From assembly GCF_049800955.1 (NCBI RefSeq), contig NZ_JBNAGA010000002.1, forward strand, positions 620,001-684,000: DNA of 64,000 bases, in the 5' to 3' direction. Of the stretch, positions 16,875 through 25,562 are shown piece after piece. This stretch comes from JAKVBH01 sp049800955 (GTDB lineage Bacteria > Pseudomonadota > Alphaproteobacteria > Rhodobacterales > Rhodobacteraceae). The position numbers and the translations under genes were made by a program. How positions within the stretch are numbered: position 1 is the first letter of the stretch; each line of letters begins with the position of its first letter. The notes under the pieces were generated by a model. The model saw only the letters and a list, made by a program, of their open reading frames with translations. It was not told where the DNA came from and did no database searches.

Positions 16875-17468
16875 CTATCCCATCTTTTTGAGATCTGCCG
16901 TAAGCGCTGCGATGTCGCCGCGCTTTCGGTCAAGCAGGGCGCCAATCTCGCGGCGCTCCGTCAAAAGCAGGCTGACGCCTTCAATCTTCATGTCAAAAAA
17001 CAGCTCTTTGCCCGATCGGTCAGAGACCATGAAATCCAAGGCGAAAGGCGATTGGCCGCGGAGTTTGGCCACCGCGTTGACCTCGTAGTAGCGTTTGACG
17101 CGCTTCACGCCACGGACTTCAATCTCACCGCCAATAAATTCGCGGAAGCGTTTGCCGTATTTGCGTGCGATGTAACCCTGCAGCGCTTTTTTGTAGGCGC
17201 GCTTGGTCGCAGCGGGGGCATTGCGGCCGTCAGCGCCAAGCGTGGATTGGGCGATGGTTGCCATATCGCCGTAGCGGCCAAGAATGCGCTCGAAGTCCGA
17301 ATACATCGCATTGGCCGACTTGCCTGAAGCAATCACACGGTTGATCTCGCCGACAAGCCCGTTCACAAGCCGCTTCGCGCTGGATTCGTTCAGCGCAAGC
17401 GAAGGCGTCGCAGAAAAAGTGGTCAGTGTCGTGGCGGCTGTCAAAGCCAGGAAATGGCGGCGTTGCAT
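16875..17468 (-). CDS. mlaC: MlaC-family periplasmic phospholipid carrier
   Basis: A 197-residue periplasmic protein of the MlaC/Ttg2D family, which shuttles phospholipids between the MlaA outer-membrane complex and the inner-membrane MlaFEDB importer. Residues 1-25 are a signal peptide starting with two arginines (MQRRHFLAL), possibly Tat-type. Family features include the FERILGRYGDMATIAQSTLG segment and the YYEVNAVAKLRGQSPFALDF strand pair. It lies 3 nt downstream of mlaA, so the two are co-transcribed. The other mla genes are not in the window. Confidence 0.88.
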   Translation of the reverse strand: MQRRHFLALTAATTLTTFSATPSLALNESSAKRLVNGLVGEINRVIASGKSANAMYSDFERILGRYGDMATIAQSTLGADGRNAPAATKRAYKKALQGYIARKYGKRFREFIGGEIEVRGVKRVKRYYEVNAVAKLRGQSPFALDFMVSDRSGKELFFDMKIEGVSLLLTERREIGALLDRKRGDIAALTADLKKMG

Positions 17469-17471
17469 CTC

Positions 17472-18260
17472 TTATTCTCCAAAAATATCGGCGTAGGGGT
17501 CTTCGCTGTCTTCGACATCTGTAGCGGCTTCCCCGAGTTCAAAAGCGCGGTTTTGCAAATAAATATCCCGTGTCGTGGCATAGCTGTCGACACTTTCATA
17601 GAGTACCGAGTCGATCGTCGAGCCAAATCGCCCGCGCTGTCCCAAACGCGCGCCAATCCGCGCACCGGTGGCAATACCAGCGGCCGGTTGCTCCAACCCA
17701 CGCAGCGGATTGAGCGCGAAATCAACGATCTTGCCGGCGGCATCCCGTTCACTGGCAGGTCCCAGCGCGGGCAATTCGAGGTAAGTGCCCTGCGGCAAGC
17801 CCCAAACGGCCAGCGTTTGGCCAAAATCCGCCTCTTCTTCGGGAACGCCAAGGTCTGTTGCAATGTCGAACAAGCCGGCAATGCCCAACGTGGAATTAAG
17901 CGTGAAGCGCACAGTCTGACGCGTCGCTGCGGGCAAATCCCCTTGCAAAACCTGATTAATGACCGACCCGGGCACGGAAAGATTGCTCGCAAATGCGCTG
18001 ACGCTGTCCTCCATGGAGTCTATTAAAACCGCATCATACGTTGTCGCCAACGGCTTGACGACATTGCTGTCGAGCCCCTTGTTGAACGCGTGAATGCGGC
18101 GGTTTTCCGCCTCGTAGGGATCAAATACACCAACGCCGTCATGGCCCACCGTTTCTGGCGTGGTGCACGCCGCAGTGATCGCCAGCGCGGCAAGAAGCAT
18201 GCCACGAGAAACGATGCGCTGAATAAGGCCGGTTGAGGTATTGGACACTGGTTTTCTCAA
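17472..18260 (-). CDS. mlaA: MlaA (VacJ) outer-membrane lipoprotein
   Basis: A 262-residue VacJ-family lipoprotein that removes phospholipids from the outer leaflet of the outer membrane together with a porin. The lipobox is in LAITAAC near residues 26-32. Family motifs include DPYEAENRRIHAFNKGLD and FTLNSTLGIAGLFDIATDLG. The start is uncertain: this TTG, a GTG four codons later, or an ATG at residue 21 that would shorten the signal peptide. Pairing with mlaC is typical of alphaproteobacteria. It is divergent from the type I secretion genes. Confidence 0.9.
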   Translation of the reverse strand: MRKPVSNTSTGLIQRIVSRGMLLAALAITAACTTPETVGHDGVGVFDPYEAENRRIHAFNKGLDSNVVKPLATTYDAVLIDSMEDSVSAFASNLSVPGSVINQVLQGDLPAATRQTVRFTLNSTLGIAGLFDIATDLGVPEEEADFGQTLAVWGLPQGTYLELPALGPASERDAAGKIVDFALNPLRGLEQPAAGIATGARIGARLGQRGRFGSTIDSVLYESVDSYATTRDIYLQNRAFELGEAATDVEDSEDPYADIFGE

Positions 18261-18410
18261 GCTGTTGTTAATAGGGTTTATCTAAGTGTTCCGAAGTTAT
18301 TGCCCAGTGCACCGCTCGCAATTGACACGGTCTTGTGACCAGGCAGCGACAGGGTAATGCCTCGGGTCTGAGAAGGCCAGAACGGCACGGTTAATAATGG
18401 GCTGATAGAC

Positions 18411-20147
18411 ATGCAAAAGAGCAATAATATGGCAGGCCGGGAAGAACTGCTCGAGGCGCGCAGGCGCAGCCGGGCGTTTTTCTGGTTTGTTGGCATATTC
18501 AGCTTTTTTGCGAACATGCTCATGCTCACCGGGCCGCTCTATATGTTGCAGGTCTATGATCGTGTTCTCTCCAGCCGATCCGAGGCAACTCTCCTGGCGC
18601 TCACCGTGATTGTCTTGTTTCTTTATGGCGTTATGGGCGTTCTCGATTTTGCCCGTGGTCGTGTGATGGGCCGTGTGGGTGCGCGTTTTCAGGCCGATCT
18701 TGATGATCGGGTTTTTCGCGCGTCCCTCAAGGCGGCGGCGCGAAAAATGGATGGCGGTCAGGCGTCAGGCATGTCTCACCTGGAGGCCTATCAGCGCTAT
18801 CTGACATCGCCTGTTTTTCTTGCGTTTTTTGATTTGCCGTGGACGCCCATTTTCCTGTTTGGCATCGCCTTGTTCCATCCCTGGCTGGGGATGTTGGCTG
18901 TGGGCGGTGGCGCGGTGTTGATCGCGATTGCCCTTACGGCACAATTACTCTTGCGGCGGCCTACTGCCGGAACAGCGCGTCACGCTGCCGTATCGGATCG
19001 CATGGCAAATTCGCTGCGCAACGAGGCTGAGATGATCCAGTCCATGGGCATGATCGATGCGGCTCTGCGGCGCTGGAAGAAAGCCCGGATGCTGACGTTG
19101 CGGGGCCAGATTGATCAAACGGACCTGTCCGGCGGGTTCACGTCACTGACAAAGTCGTTTCGGCTCTTCTTGCAATCGGCCATGCTGGGGCTCGGGGCTT
19201 ATCTGGTTTTGCAGGACCAGTTGACGCCGGGCGCTATGATTGCAGGCTCCATCCTTCTGGGGCGCGCCTTGGCGCCCATTGAAATCATGGTGAGCCAATG
19301 GCCCATGGCGCAGCGCGGACGCCAGGGTTGGACCGCTTTGGAAGAGCTGTTGGGCGATGTGCCGGTGGAGCCTCAGCGCACGCCGCTGCCCGCGCCGCAA
19401 GCCAAACTGGAAGTCCAGCAATTGACTGTCGTGCCCCCCGGGGAACAGCAGGCCTCGTTGCGCATGGTGAGCTTTGGGTTGAAGCCGGGGCAGGCGATTG
19501 GCGTCATTGGTCCCTCGGGTGCTGGCAAGACCACGCTTGCGCGCGCCTTGACGGGGCTGTGGCGTCCGGCGGGCGGGCGTATCCGCCTTGATGGGGCGAC
19601 GCTCGATCAATACGATCCTGAAGCGCTTGGGGTTTATGTTGGTTATCTACCTCAGAAGGTTGAGCTTTTTGATGGCACGATTGCTGATAACATCGCCAAA
19701 CTCAGCGAAACACCAGATCCTGAGAAAATCGTGCAAGCGGCCAAAACGGCTGCTGCTCACGAAATGATCCTCAAGTTTCCCGATGGATATGACACCCGTG
19801 TGGACCAGCATGGTGGTCGTTTATCGGGCGGTCAGATGCAGCGGATCGGTCTGGCGCGGGCCTTGTATTCCGAACCGGTTCTGCTCGTGCTCGACGAGCC
19901 GAATTCCAATCTGGACAATGAAGGCACGCAGGCCGTGAATCAGGCCATTCGCGCGCAAAAGGCGCGCGGTGGCTGCGCCCTCATCATGGCGCATAGGCCA
20001 GATGCTATCCGGGAGTGCGATCTGCTCCTCGTCCTTGATCAGGGCGCGCGCACCGCGTTTGGCCCTCGCGATGAGGTGCTGCAAAAAACGGTGACAAACG
20101 CCAAACAGATCCAACGCGCTGATGGCAAAGGAGCAGGCGTTTCATGA
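18411..20147 (+). CDS. type I secretion ABC transporter (PrtD family)
   Basis: A 578-residue ABC exporter half-transporter. Residues 1-300 hold six transmembrane helices starting with FFWFVGIFSFFANMLMLTGPLYMLQVYDRVL, typical of PrtD/AprD. The nucleotide-binding domain has Walker A GPSGAGKTT near 367, the signature LSGGQMQR near 471, and Walker B VLLVLDEP near 489. It powers one-step secretion of RTX-type proteins with a fusion protein and an outer-membrane channel. The fusion protein follows with an ATGA overlap; no TolC gene or RTX substrate is in the window. Confidence 0.93.
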   Translation: MQKSNNMAGREELLEARRRSRAFFWFVGIFSFFANMLMLTGPLYMLQVYDRVLSSRSEATLLALTVIVLFLYGVMGVLDFARGRVMGRVGARFQADLDDRVFRASLKAAARKMDGGQASGMSHLEAYQRYLTSPVFLAFFDLPWTPIFLFGIALFHPWLGMLAVGGGAVLIAIALTAQLLLRRPTAGTARHAAVSDRMANSLRNEAEMIQSMGMIDAALRRWKKARMLTLRGQIDQTDLSGGFTSLTKSFRLFLQSAMLGLGAYLVLQDQLTPGAMIAGSILLGRALAPIEIMVSQWPMAQRGRQGWTALEELLGDVPVEPQRTPLPAPQAKLEVQQLTVVPPGEQQASLRMVSFGLKPGQAIGVIGPSGAGKTTLARALTGLWRPAGGRIRLDGATLDQYDPEALGVYVGYLPQKVELFDGTIADNIAKLSETPDPEKIVQAAKTAAAHEMILKFPDGYDTRVDQHGGRLSGGQMQRIGLARALYSEPVLLVLDEPNSNLDNEGTQAVNQAIRAQKARGGCALIMAHRPDAIRECDLLLVLDQGARTAFGPRDEVLQKTVTNAKQIQRADGKGAGVS

Positions 20148-21448
20148 GTACCAAGGCCTTTCCCATGCGCGCGCCGATGCTGGTCGGCCTTATTGCCTTG
20201 CTGGCACTTGTCGGCGGCTTCGGAAGTTGGGCCGCCTTGAGCCAGATTTCCGGCGCCGTCATCGCCAGTGGACAGATCGAAGTCGATCAAAACCGGCAAG
20301 TCGTGCAACATCCCGATGGCGGTGTTGTGGCGACGGTTGTGATCGACGAGGCCGATCGTGTCGCCGCTGGCGATGTGCTGATCCGGCTCGATGGCACGTT
20401 GCTGCAATCCCAAAAGGCCTCCGTTGAAGCTGAGCTCTTTGACCTTTTGGCCCGTAAGGCGCGCTTGGTTGCCGAACGCGACGGCGAGGCTGCGGTTGGA
20501 GAGTTTGATACGGAGTTGCGCGATCTCGCGCCCTCGCGCCCCGACATTGCCGAATTGATGGAAGGGCAATTGCGGCTCTTCGAGGCGCGCGGTGCATCCG
20601 TGCAGGGTGAAATTCGGCAGCTCAATCAGCAATCCGGGCAGATCGACCGGCAGATTGAAGGCCTGGAGGCACAGCGCGTCGCCCTCACGCGTCAACTGGA
20701 GTTGATCCAGAAAGAACTGGGCGATCAGCAACGGCTTCTGAACCAGGGACTGACGCAGCAAGGCCGGGTGCTCGCACTCGAACGCGAGGCCGCGCGTCTT
20801 GAAGGTCAGCGCGGTCAGCTTGTTGCGCAAGTGGCGCAATCTCGTGGCCAGCAATCCGAAATCGAGGTGGCTGTGCTCAGGCTGGCCAGCCAGCGACGCG
20901 AAGAGGCGATCACACAACTGCGTGATCTTGTTGTGCGGGAAGGGCAGCTGCGCGAAGAGCGGGCGCAATTGTCGGAACGGTTGGACCGGCTCGATATCCG
21001 CGCGCCTGTCTCCGGCATCGTGTATGATCTTTCGGTTTTTGCGCAGCGTGCGGTGATCCGTCCGGCCGATCCGCTTCTCTACATTGTCCCCCAAGACCGC
21101 CCCCTGCTGATCGCCGCGCAAGTGGCACCGATAGATATTGATGAGATCACTTTGGGGCAGGAGGTTTTGCTTCGGTTTCCCGCGCTGCCGTCGCGGGAGA
21201 CGCCGGAGATGTATGGCGAAGTACAGCGTATTTCGGCTGATGCCTTCGTGGATGATATCTCGCGGATGCCCTTCTACCGGGCCGAGATCGTGCTGAAAGA
21301 AGGGGAATTCGCGAAATTCCCCGAAGGCACGCAGCTCATCCCGGGCATGCCCGTAGAGGCATTTATCCGCACGGACGATCGCACACCGCTGACGTATCTG
21401 GTGAAACCCTTGCAGGATTATTTCGCGCGCGCATTCCGCGAAAGCTGA
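20144..21448 (+). CDS. type I secretion membrane fusion protein (HlyD/PrtE family)
   Basis: A 434-residue periplasmic adaptor. One transmembrane helix lies near residues 12-33. It is followed by the biotinyl-lipoyl-like lobe (VQHPDGGVVATVVIDEADRV), a long coiled-coil hairpin at about 85-270 rich in Gln, Glu and Arg, then the second lobe (DIRAPVSGIVYDLSV) and a beta-barrel. It links the upstream ABC protein to an outer-membrane TolC-type channel. A short imperfect palindrome lies just past the stop. Confidence 0.93.
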   Translation: MSTKAFPMRAPMLVGLIALLALVGGFGSWAALSQISGAVIASGQIEVDQNRQVVQHPDGGVVATVVIDEADRVAAGDVLIRLDGTLLQSQKASVEAELFDLLARKARLVAERDGEAAVGEFDTELRDLAPSRPDIAELMEGQLRLFEARGASVQGEIRQLNQQSGQIDRQIEGLEAQRVALTRQLELIQKELGDQQRLLNQGLTQQGRVLALEREAARLEGQRGQLVAQVAQSRGQQSEIEVAVLRLASQRREEAITQLRDLVVREGQLREERAQLSERLDRLDIRAPVSGIVYDLSVFAQRAVIRPADPLLYIVPQDRPLLIAAQVAPIDIDEITLGQEVLLRFPALPSRETPEMYGEVQRISADAFVDDISRMPFYRAEIVLKEGEFAKFPEGTQLIPGMPVEAFIRTDDRTPLTYLVKPLQDYFARAFRES

Positions 21449-21533
21449 TGCTTGCAGCCGCCAGACCGGCGGTCTAGCGTCGCGCCCAACGGGCGTACGG
21501 ATGACGTCCCTGATCCAACTGCGAGGAATATCC

Positions 21534-21998
21534 ATGAGTAATTCTGTTGAAACACGTCTGGCGGAGCTTGGTCTGAGCTTGCCCGATGCCCCGGCGCCAG
21601 CCGCTAATTATGTGCCCTACGTGCAAGTTGGTCAAACCCTCTACGTCTCGGGCCAGATCAGCCAGAACGCAGACGGATTGATCACCGGGAAAGTTGGCGT
21701 TGATCTGGATGTCGCGGCAGGGGCGGATGCGGCGGCATGTTGTGCTCTGAGCCTGCTCGCGCAGGTGCGTGCGGCATGTGGCGGTGATCTGTCGCGGCTC
21801 AAGCGCGTCGTCAAGTTGACGGGATTTGTGAACTCTGCGCCTGATTTTGCGGACCAGCCCAAGGTGATCAATGGTTGCTCTGATCTGCTTGTGGAGATTC
21901 TGGGCGACGCAGGCCGACATGCACGATCCGCGGTGTCGGCTGGTGCTCTTCCGCTCAATGTAGCGGTTGAGATCGAAGGGATCTTCGAGCTCACATGA
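21534..21998 (+). CDS. RidA/YjgF-family protein
   Basis: A 154-residue member of the RidA family. It is of the longer variant seen with about 150 residues, not the 125-residue RidA deaminase. Typical segments are YVPYVQVGQTLYVSGQIS, KVGVDLDVAAGADAA and RHARSAVSAGALPLNVAVEIE, where the RSAVSAGALP stretch holds the active-site arginine position of enamine deaminases. Imine/enamine hydrolysis is likely but not certain for this subgroup. The ATG follows GAGGA at 6 nt. Its stop overlaps the next start. Confidence 0.88.
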   Translation: MSNSVETRLAELGLSLPDAPAPAANYVPYVQVGQTLYVSGQISQNADGLITGKVGVDLDVAAGADAAACCALSLLAQVRAACGGDLSRLKRVVKLTGFVNSAPDFADQPKVINGCSDLLVEILGDAGRHARSAVSAGALPLNVAVEIEGIFELT

Positions 21999-22747
21999 TC
22001 GCGCTGCCTGCCGGCTTTTTGAACCAGGCCTTCGCACATCGCGGACTGCATGGCGCCGGTCGTCCTGAAAATTCCATGTCAGCGGTCAAGGCCGCCGTTG
22101 AAGCCGGCTACGGTATCGAAATCGATGTGCAGCCCTCCGCGGATGGCGTTGCGATGGTTTTTCATGACGATGCGCTGGAGAGATTGACCGGAAAGCCAGG
22201 GCCTGTGACGAGCGAAAGTGCTGACAGGCTTGCACGCTTGCCCTTGTTGGGTGGCGCCGGAGAGGGCGTCCCCACCCTGTCGGAAGTTCTGGAGATTGTG
22301 GCCGGGCGCGTGCCGTTGCTTGTTGAGATCAAGGATCAGGACGGCGCGCTTGGCCCGAATGTTGGTCTGCTGGAAGAGGCTGTTGCGGCCTGTGTGCATA
22401 CCTATGAGGGGCCGCTGGCCGTCATGTCCTTCAATCCGCATTCCGTTGCCTGCATGCGCGATGCCGCCCCGGATGTGCCGCGTGGTTTGACCACATGTGC
22501 CTTTGGCGAAGCCGATTGGCCGCAGGTGCCGCAGGCGCGGCGCGCGGCCCATGCGCGGTTTTCCATGATGGAAGACATTGAAGCCTCTTTTATCAGTCAT
22601 CAGGCGGACGATCTCACCTCCCCAGAGGTCGCCCGTGTGATCGACGCGGGCTACCCCGTCCTATGCTGGACAATCCGTTCCGCAAATGAGGAGGCGGCCG
22701 CGCGTCGTTACGCCGATACGATCACCTTTGAAGGCTACACCCCTTGA
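21995..22747 (+). CDS. glycerophosphodiester phosphodiesterase
   Basis: A 250-residue TIM-barrel GDPD enzyme that hydrolyses glycerophosphodiesters to glycerol 3-phosphate and an alcohol. Catalytic and metal residues are visible: His15-Arg16 (AHRG), Glu25-Asn26 (PENS), Glu42 and Asp44 (EIDVQ), and His57-Asp58 (FHDD). The C-terminal strand motif VLCWTIRSANEEAAARRYA is also typical. There is no signal peptide, so it is cytoplasmic. It is coupled to the ridA-like gene by an ATGA overlap. Confidence 0.92.
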   Translation: MIALPAGFLNQAFAHRGLHGAGRPENSMSAVKAAVEAGYGIEIDVQPSADGVAMVFHDDALERLTGKPGPVTSESADRLARLPLLGGAGEGVPTLSEVLEIVAGRVPLLVEIKDQDGALGPNVGLLEEAVAACVHTYEGPLAVMSFNPHSVACMRDAAPDVPRGLTTCAFGEADWPQVPQARRAAHARFSMMEDIEASFISHQADDLTSPEVARVIDAGYPVLCWTIRSANEEAAARRYADTITFEGYTP

Positions 22748-22777
22748 AGCGCGCCAGACCTGCGCCACCTCTGCGGC

Positions 22778-23980
22778 ATGGATGACAGCGCGGCGCCAGA
22801 AACCCAAATCGAGATTGAAACCCATCGATCGGTGCACGCGATCGGGCAGGCCGCTTGGGATGCCTGCGCGTGTCCCGAAGCTGAGGATGGCGGCGCACCA
22901 CGCGATCCGTTCACGACCTTTCGCTTTCTGGCCGCGCTGGAAGATAGCGGTTCCGTCGGTCCCGGCACGGGATGGCAGCCGCATTATCTGAGCGCGAAGT
23001 TGGCGGGCAAGACCATTGCCGTGGCTCCCATGTATGCCAAGGGGCATTCGCAGGGAGAGTATATTTTCGACCATTCCTGGGCCCATGCCTATGAGCGCGC
23101 GGGTGGGCGCTACTACCCGAAGCTTCAGATTACCGTTCCTTTCACACCTGCCAGCGGCCGAAGACTGCTTGCCAAGCCCGGCTTTGAAAGCGAGGGTCAA
23201 TCTGCATTGATCCAGGGCGCGGTACAGGTGGCTGCGCAAAACAAGCTGTCGTCGCTTCACATCACTTTTTGCACCGAAGACGAGCAAAACGCGATGAACC
23301 AAATGGGGCTCTTGGCGCGCCGCACGCAGCAGTTTCATTGGGTCAACGACGGCTACACGGATTTTGAGGCCTTCCTGGCCGATCTCTCTTCGCGCAAGCG
23401 AAAGACGATCCGCAAGGAACGCGCGCGGGCCAATGCCTTTGGCGGTGTGATCCATATGCTCACTGGTGATGATATCCAGCCGGAACACTGGGATGCGTTC
23501 TGGGCCTTTTATCAAGACACGGGTGCGCGCAAATGGGGCACGCCCTATCTGACGCGTCAGTTCTTTGACATCGCACAGGAGACGATGCGCGATGACATGC
23601 TGCTTGTGTTGGCGGAGCGTGAGGGGCGCTACGTTGCGGGGGCTTTGAATTTCATTGGTCGTGATGTGCTCTTTGGGCGCTATTGGGGATGCGTGGAGCA
23701 TCATGACTGCCTGCATTTCGAACTGTGCTATTATCGCGCTATCGAGGCGGCCATCGGGCGTGGTCTGGATCGTGTTGAGGCGGGTGCGCAAGGTGAACAC
23801 AAGCTGGCGCGCGGCTACATGCCCGCGCCAACCTATTCCGCGCATTGGATCGGGGATGAAGGTTTCGCCAAGGCCGTGGAGGACTATCTCGTGTCAGAGG
23901 CGCGCGCCGTGGATCAGGAGATCGAGATCCTCACGGAATACGGACCCTTCCGCCGCGCCGATGTGCAAGAGCACGACTGA
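22778..23980 (+). CDS. FemAB/GNAT-like acyltransferase (COG3146, DUF482)
   Basis: A 400-residue protein of the 'peptidogalycan biosynthesis' COG3146 family with a double GNAT fold like FemAB. Recognisable stretches are DPFTTFRFLAALEDSGS, FDHSWAHAYERAGGRYYPKLQ, SSRKRKTIRKERARA and GCVEHHDCLHFELCYYRAIE. The family is widespread but its substrate is unproven; the cell-envelope link is historical. It sits between the GDPD gene and phhB in what may be one operon. Confidence 0.82.
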   Translation: MDDSAAPETQIEIETHRSVHAIGQAAWDACACPEAEDGGAPRDPFTTFRFLAALEDSGSVGPGTGWQPHYLSAKLAGKTIAVAPMYAKGHSQGEYIFDHSWAHAYERAGGRYYPKLQITVPFTPASGRRLLAKPGFESEGQSALIQGAVQVAAQNKLSSLHITFCTEDEQNAMNQMGLLARRTQQFHWVNDGYTDFEAFLADLSSRKRKTIRKERARANAFGGVIHMLTGDDIQPEHWDAFWAFYQDTGARKWGTPYLTRQFFDIAQETMRDDMLLVLAEREGRYVAGALNFIGRDVLFGRYWGCVEHHDCLHFELCYYRAIEAAIGRGLDRVEAGAQGEHKLARGYMPAPTYSAHWIGDEGFAKAVEDYLVSEARAVDQEIEILTEYGPFRRADVQEHD

Positions 23981-23994
23981 AAAGGAGAAGAGAC

Positions 23995-24297
23995 ATGACG
24001 GAAAAGCTCTCTGATACAGGCCGGGAGACCTTGCTTGAGCCCTTGTTGGCCAGTGGTTGGAGCCACGATGCAGAACGGGACGCCATCAGAAAAGACTTTG
24101 TCTTTGCGAATTTCATCGAGGCTTTTGGCTGGATGACCCAGGTTGCGATCTATGCCGAGAAGTGGAACCACCATCCCGAGTGGTTCAACGTATACAAAAC
24201 GGTCAAGGTCACTCTGACGACCCATGATGTGGGCGGCCTGTCTGCGTTGGATGCAAAGCTGGCGCGCAAGATGGAGCAATTGGCCGGAGCAGAGTAG
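23995..24297 (+). CDS. phhB: pterin-4a-carbinolamine dehydratase
   Basis: A 100-residue enzyme that dehydrates 4a-hydroxytetrahydrobiopterin, recycling the pterin cofactor of aromatic amino acid hydroxylases. The active-site histidines are in WNHHPEWFNVY (His59, His60) and the C-terminal motif is TLTTHDVGGLS with His77. Length matches the family. It follows the acyltransferase by 14 bp with AAGGAGAAG as ribosome-binding site. No phenylalanine hydroxylase is nearby. Confidence 0.95.
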   Translation: MTEKLSDTGRETLLEPLLASGWSHDAERDAIRKDFVFANFIEAFGWMTQVAIYAEKWNHHPEWFNVYKTVKVTLTTHDVGGLSALDAKLARKMEQLAGAE

Positions 24298-24305
24298 GCG
24301 GAGGA

Positions 24306-25562
24306 TCAGAGACCAAAGCTGCCCCACGGGTAATAGGTGACACGCGCGCCCGGTTGTACCTCAAGCGCGCCGTCCGGCAGCTCTGCCAGCCCATCGGCCC
24401 AGGCGAGGCCTGAGATTCTGCCGGAGCCTTCGGATTTGAAGACGTCCACGGCGCCGTCGCGGATACGGGCGCGCAAAAACTCTCGGCGCCCGGGCTTCTT
24501 CGATTTCGTGAAATTGGCGGGGACCTGAAATCCCTGCGGCGCTTGCCATTGCATCCCGGACAGCGAAGCGAGCGCCGGACGCGCAAAGACGAGTGTGCAG
24601 ACCATCGCGGCGACCGGGTTCCCCGGCAGACCGAAAACAGGAACATCGTTCCAAAGGGCAAGCGCCAACGGTCGGCCCGGTTTGATCGCGATGCGCCAGG
24701 ATTGCATATGGCCACTTTCGCGCAGCAGGGCGGAAATATGGTCTTCGTCCCCAGCGGACGCGCCCCCCGATGTCAGGATGACATCTGCCTCGCGGGCGCC
24801 TCGGTCCAGCGCCGCGCGGATCGTGGCCGGGTCGTCAGGCTGGATGCCGAGATCGACGACCTCGTATCCCCAGCTTTTTACAATCGCACTCAGCATGGGG
24901 CGGTTGGCATCGCCGATTTGGCCCGGCGCCGCGGCCTGTCCCGCGTCTACCAGCTCATCGCCCGTCGACACGATGGCCACACGCAGCGGCGCAAAGGTTA
25001 TCACATCCTGAACACCCACAGCGGAGAGCAAAGCGATCTCGGGCGCGCCGATTTTCGTCCCTTGTTTGAGTGCGACCTCGCCCGCGCGGACATCTTCTCC
25101 GGCCTTGCGCGTGTTGGCGCCCTGTTTCAGAGGCCCTCGCAGCGCAATTTCGTTGCCCTCACGGGTCACGTCTTCTTCCAGAACCACCGTATCGACCCCG
25201 CCAGGGATCGGCGCACCCGTCAAAATGCGCAGAGCAGAGCCTTGCGGAACCTTGCCGTCAAAGGGAACGCCGGCAGCGGCGCGGCCTTCGCATAGAGGCA
25301 TGATGCGTGTTTCACCGTCAGGGATGCCGCCCAGAAAGCCATAGCCATCAACGGCGCTGTTGGGATGAGGCGGGTTGGAGCGCACGGCAATCGCGTCCTC
25401 GGCCAAAACGCGCCCCAGCGCCGCGTTCAAAGGACCGGAGGTGGCGCTGACCACGGTATGCAACCGCGCGCGCAGTAGGTCCAGCGCCTCATCGACCGGC
25501 GTCCAGGTGACGCCGGGCGGCAGGGCAAAGCAATCGTTTCGAAGGGGCGGTGGCTTGATCAT
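24306..25562 (-). CDS. moeA: molybdopterin molybdotransferase MoeA
   Basis: A 418-residue enzyme that inserts molybdate into adenylated molybdopterin. Domain signatures: NSAVDGYGF near residue 68, the MPT-binding VSTGDELVDAG and TSGGASAGDEDHI motifs in the middle, and GLPGNPVAAMVC near residue 315, followed by the C-terminal beta-barrel. It ends the operon fdhD-mobA-mobB-unknown-moeA and its start overlaps the preceding stop. Confidence 0.95.
   Translation of the reverse strand: MIKPPPLRNDCFALPPGVTWTPVDEALDLLRARLHTVVSATSGPLNAALGRVLAEDAIAVRSNPPHPNSAVDGYGFLGGIPDGETRIMPLCEGRAAAGVPFDGKVPQGSALRILTGAPIPGGVDTVVLEEDVTREGNEIALRGPLKQGANTRKAGEDVRAGEVALKQGTKIGAPEIALLSAVGVQDVITFAPLRVAIVSTGDELVDAGQAAAPGQIGDANRPMLSAIVKSWGYEVVDLGIQPDDPATIRAALDRGAREADVILTSGGASAGDEDHISALLRESGHMQSWRIAIKPGRPLALALWNDVPVFGLPGNPVAAMVCTLVFARPALASLSGMQWQAPQGFQVPANFTKSKKPGRREFLRARIRDGAVDVFKSEGSGRISGLAWADGLAELPDGALEVQPGARVTYYPWGSFGL

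Noticed and set aside
20039..21535. 498-codon minus-strand frame opposite the HlyD gene
   Set aside because: No recognisable domain; the plus strand encodes a complete fusion protein.
22661..23845. 394-codon minus-strand frame opposite the FemAB-like gene
   Set aside because: Shadow of a well-supported plus-strand gene.
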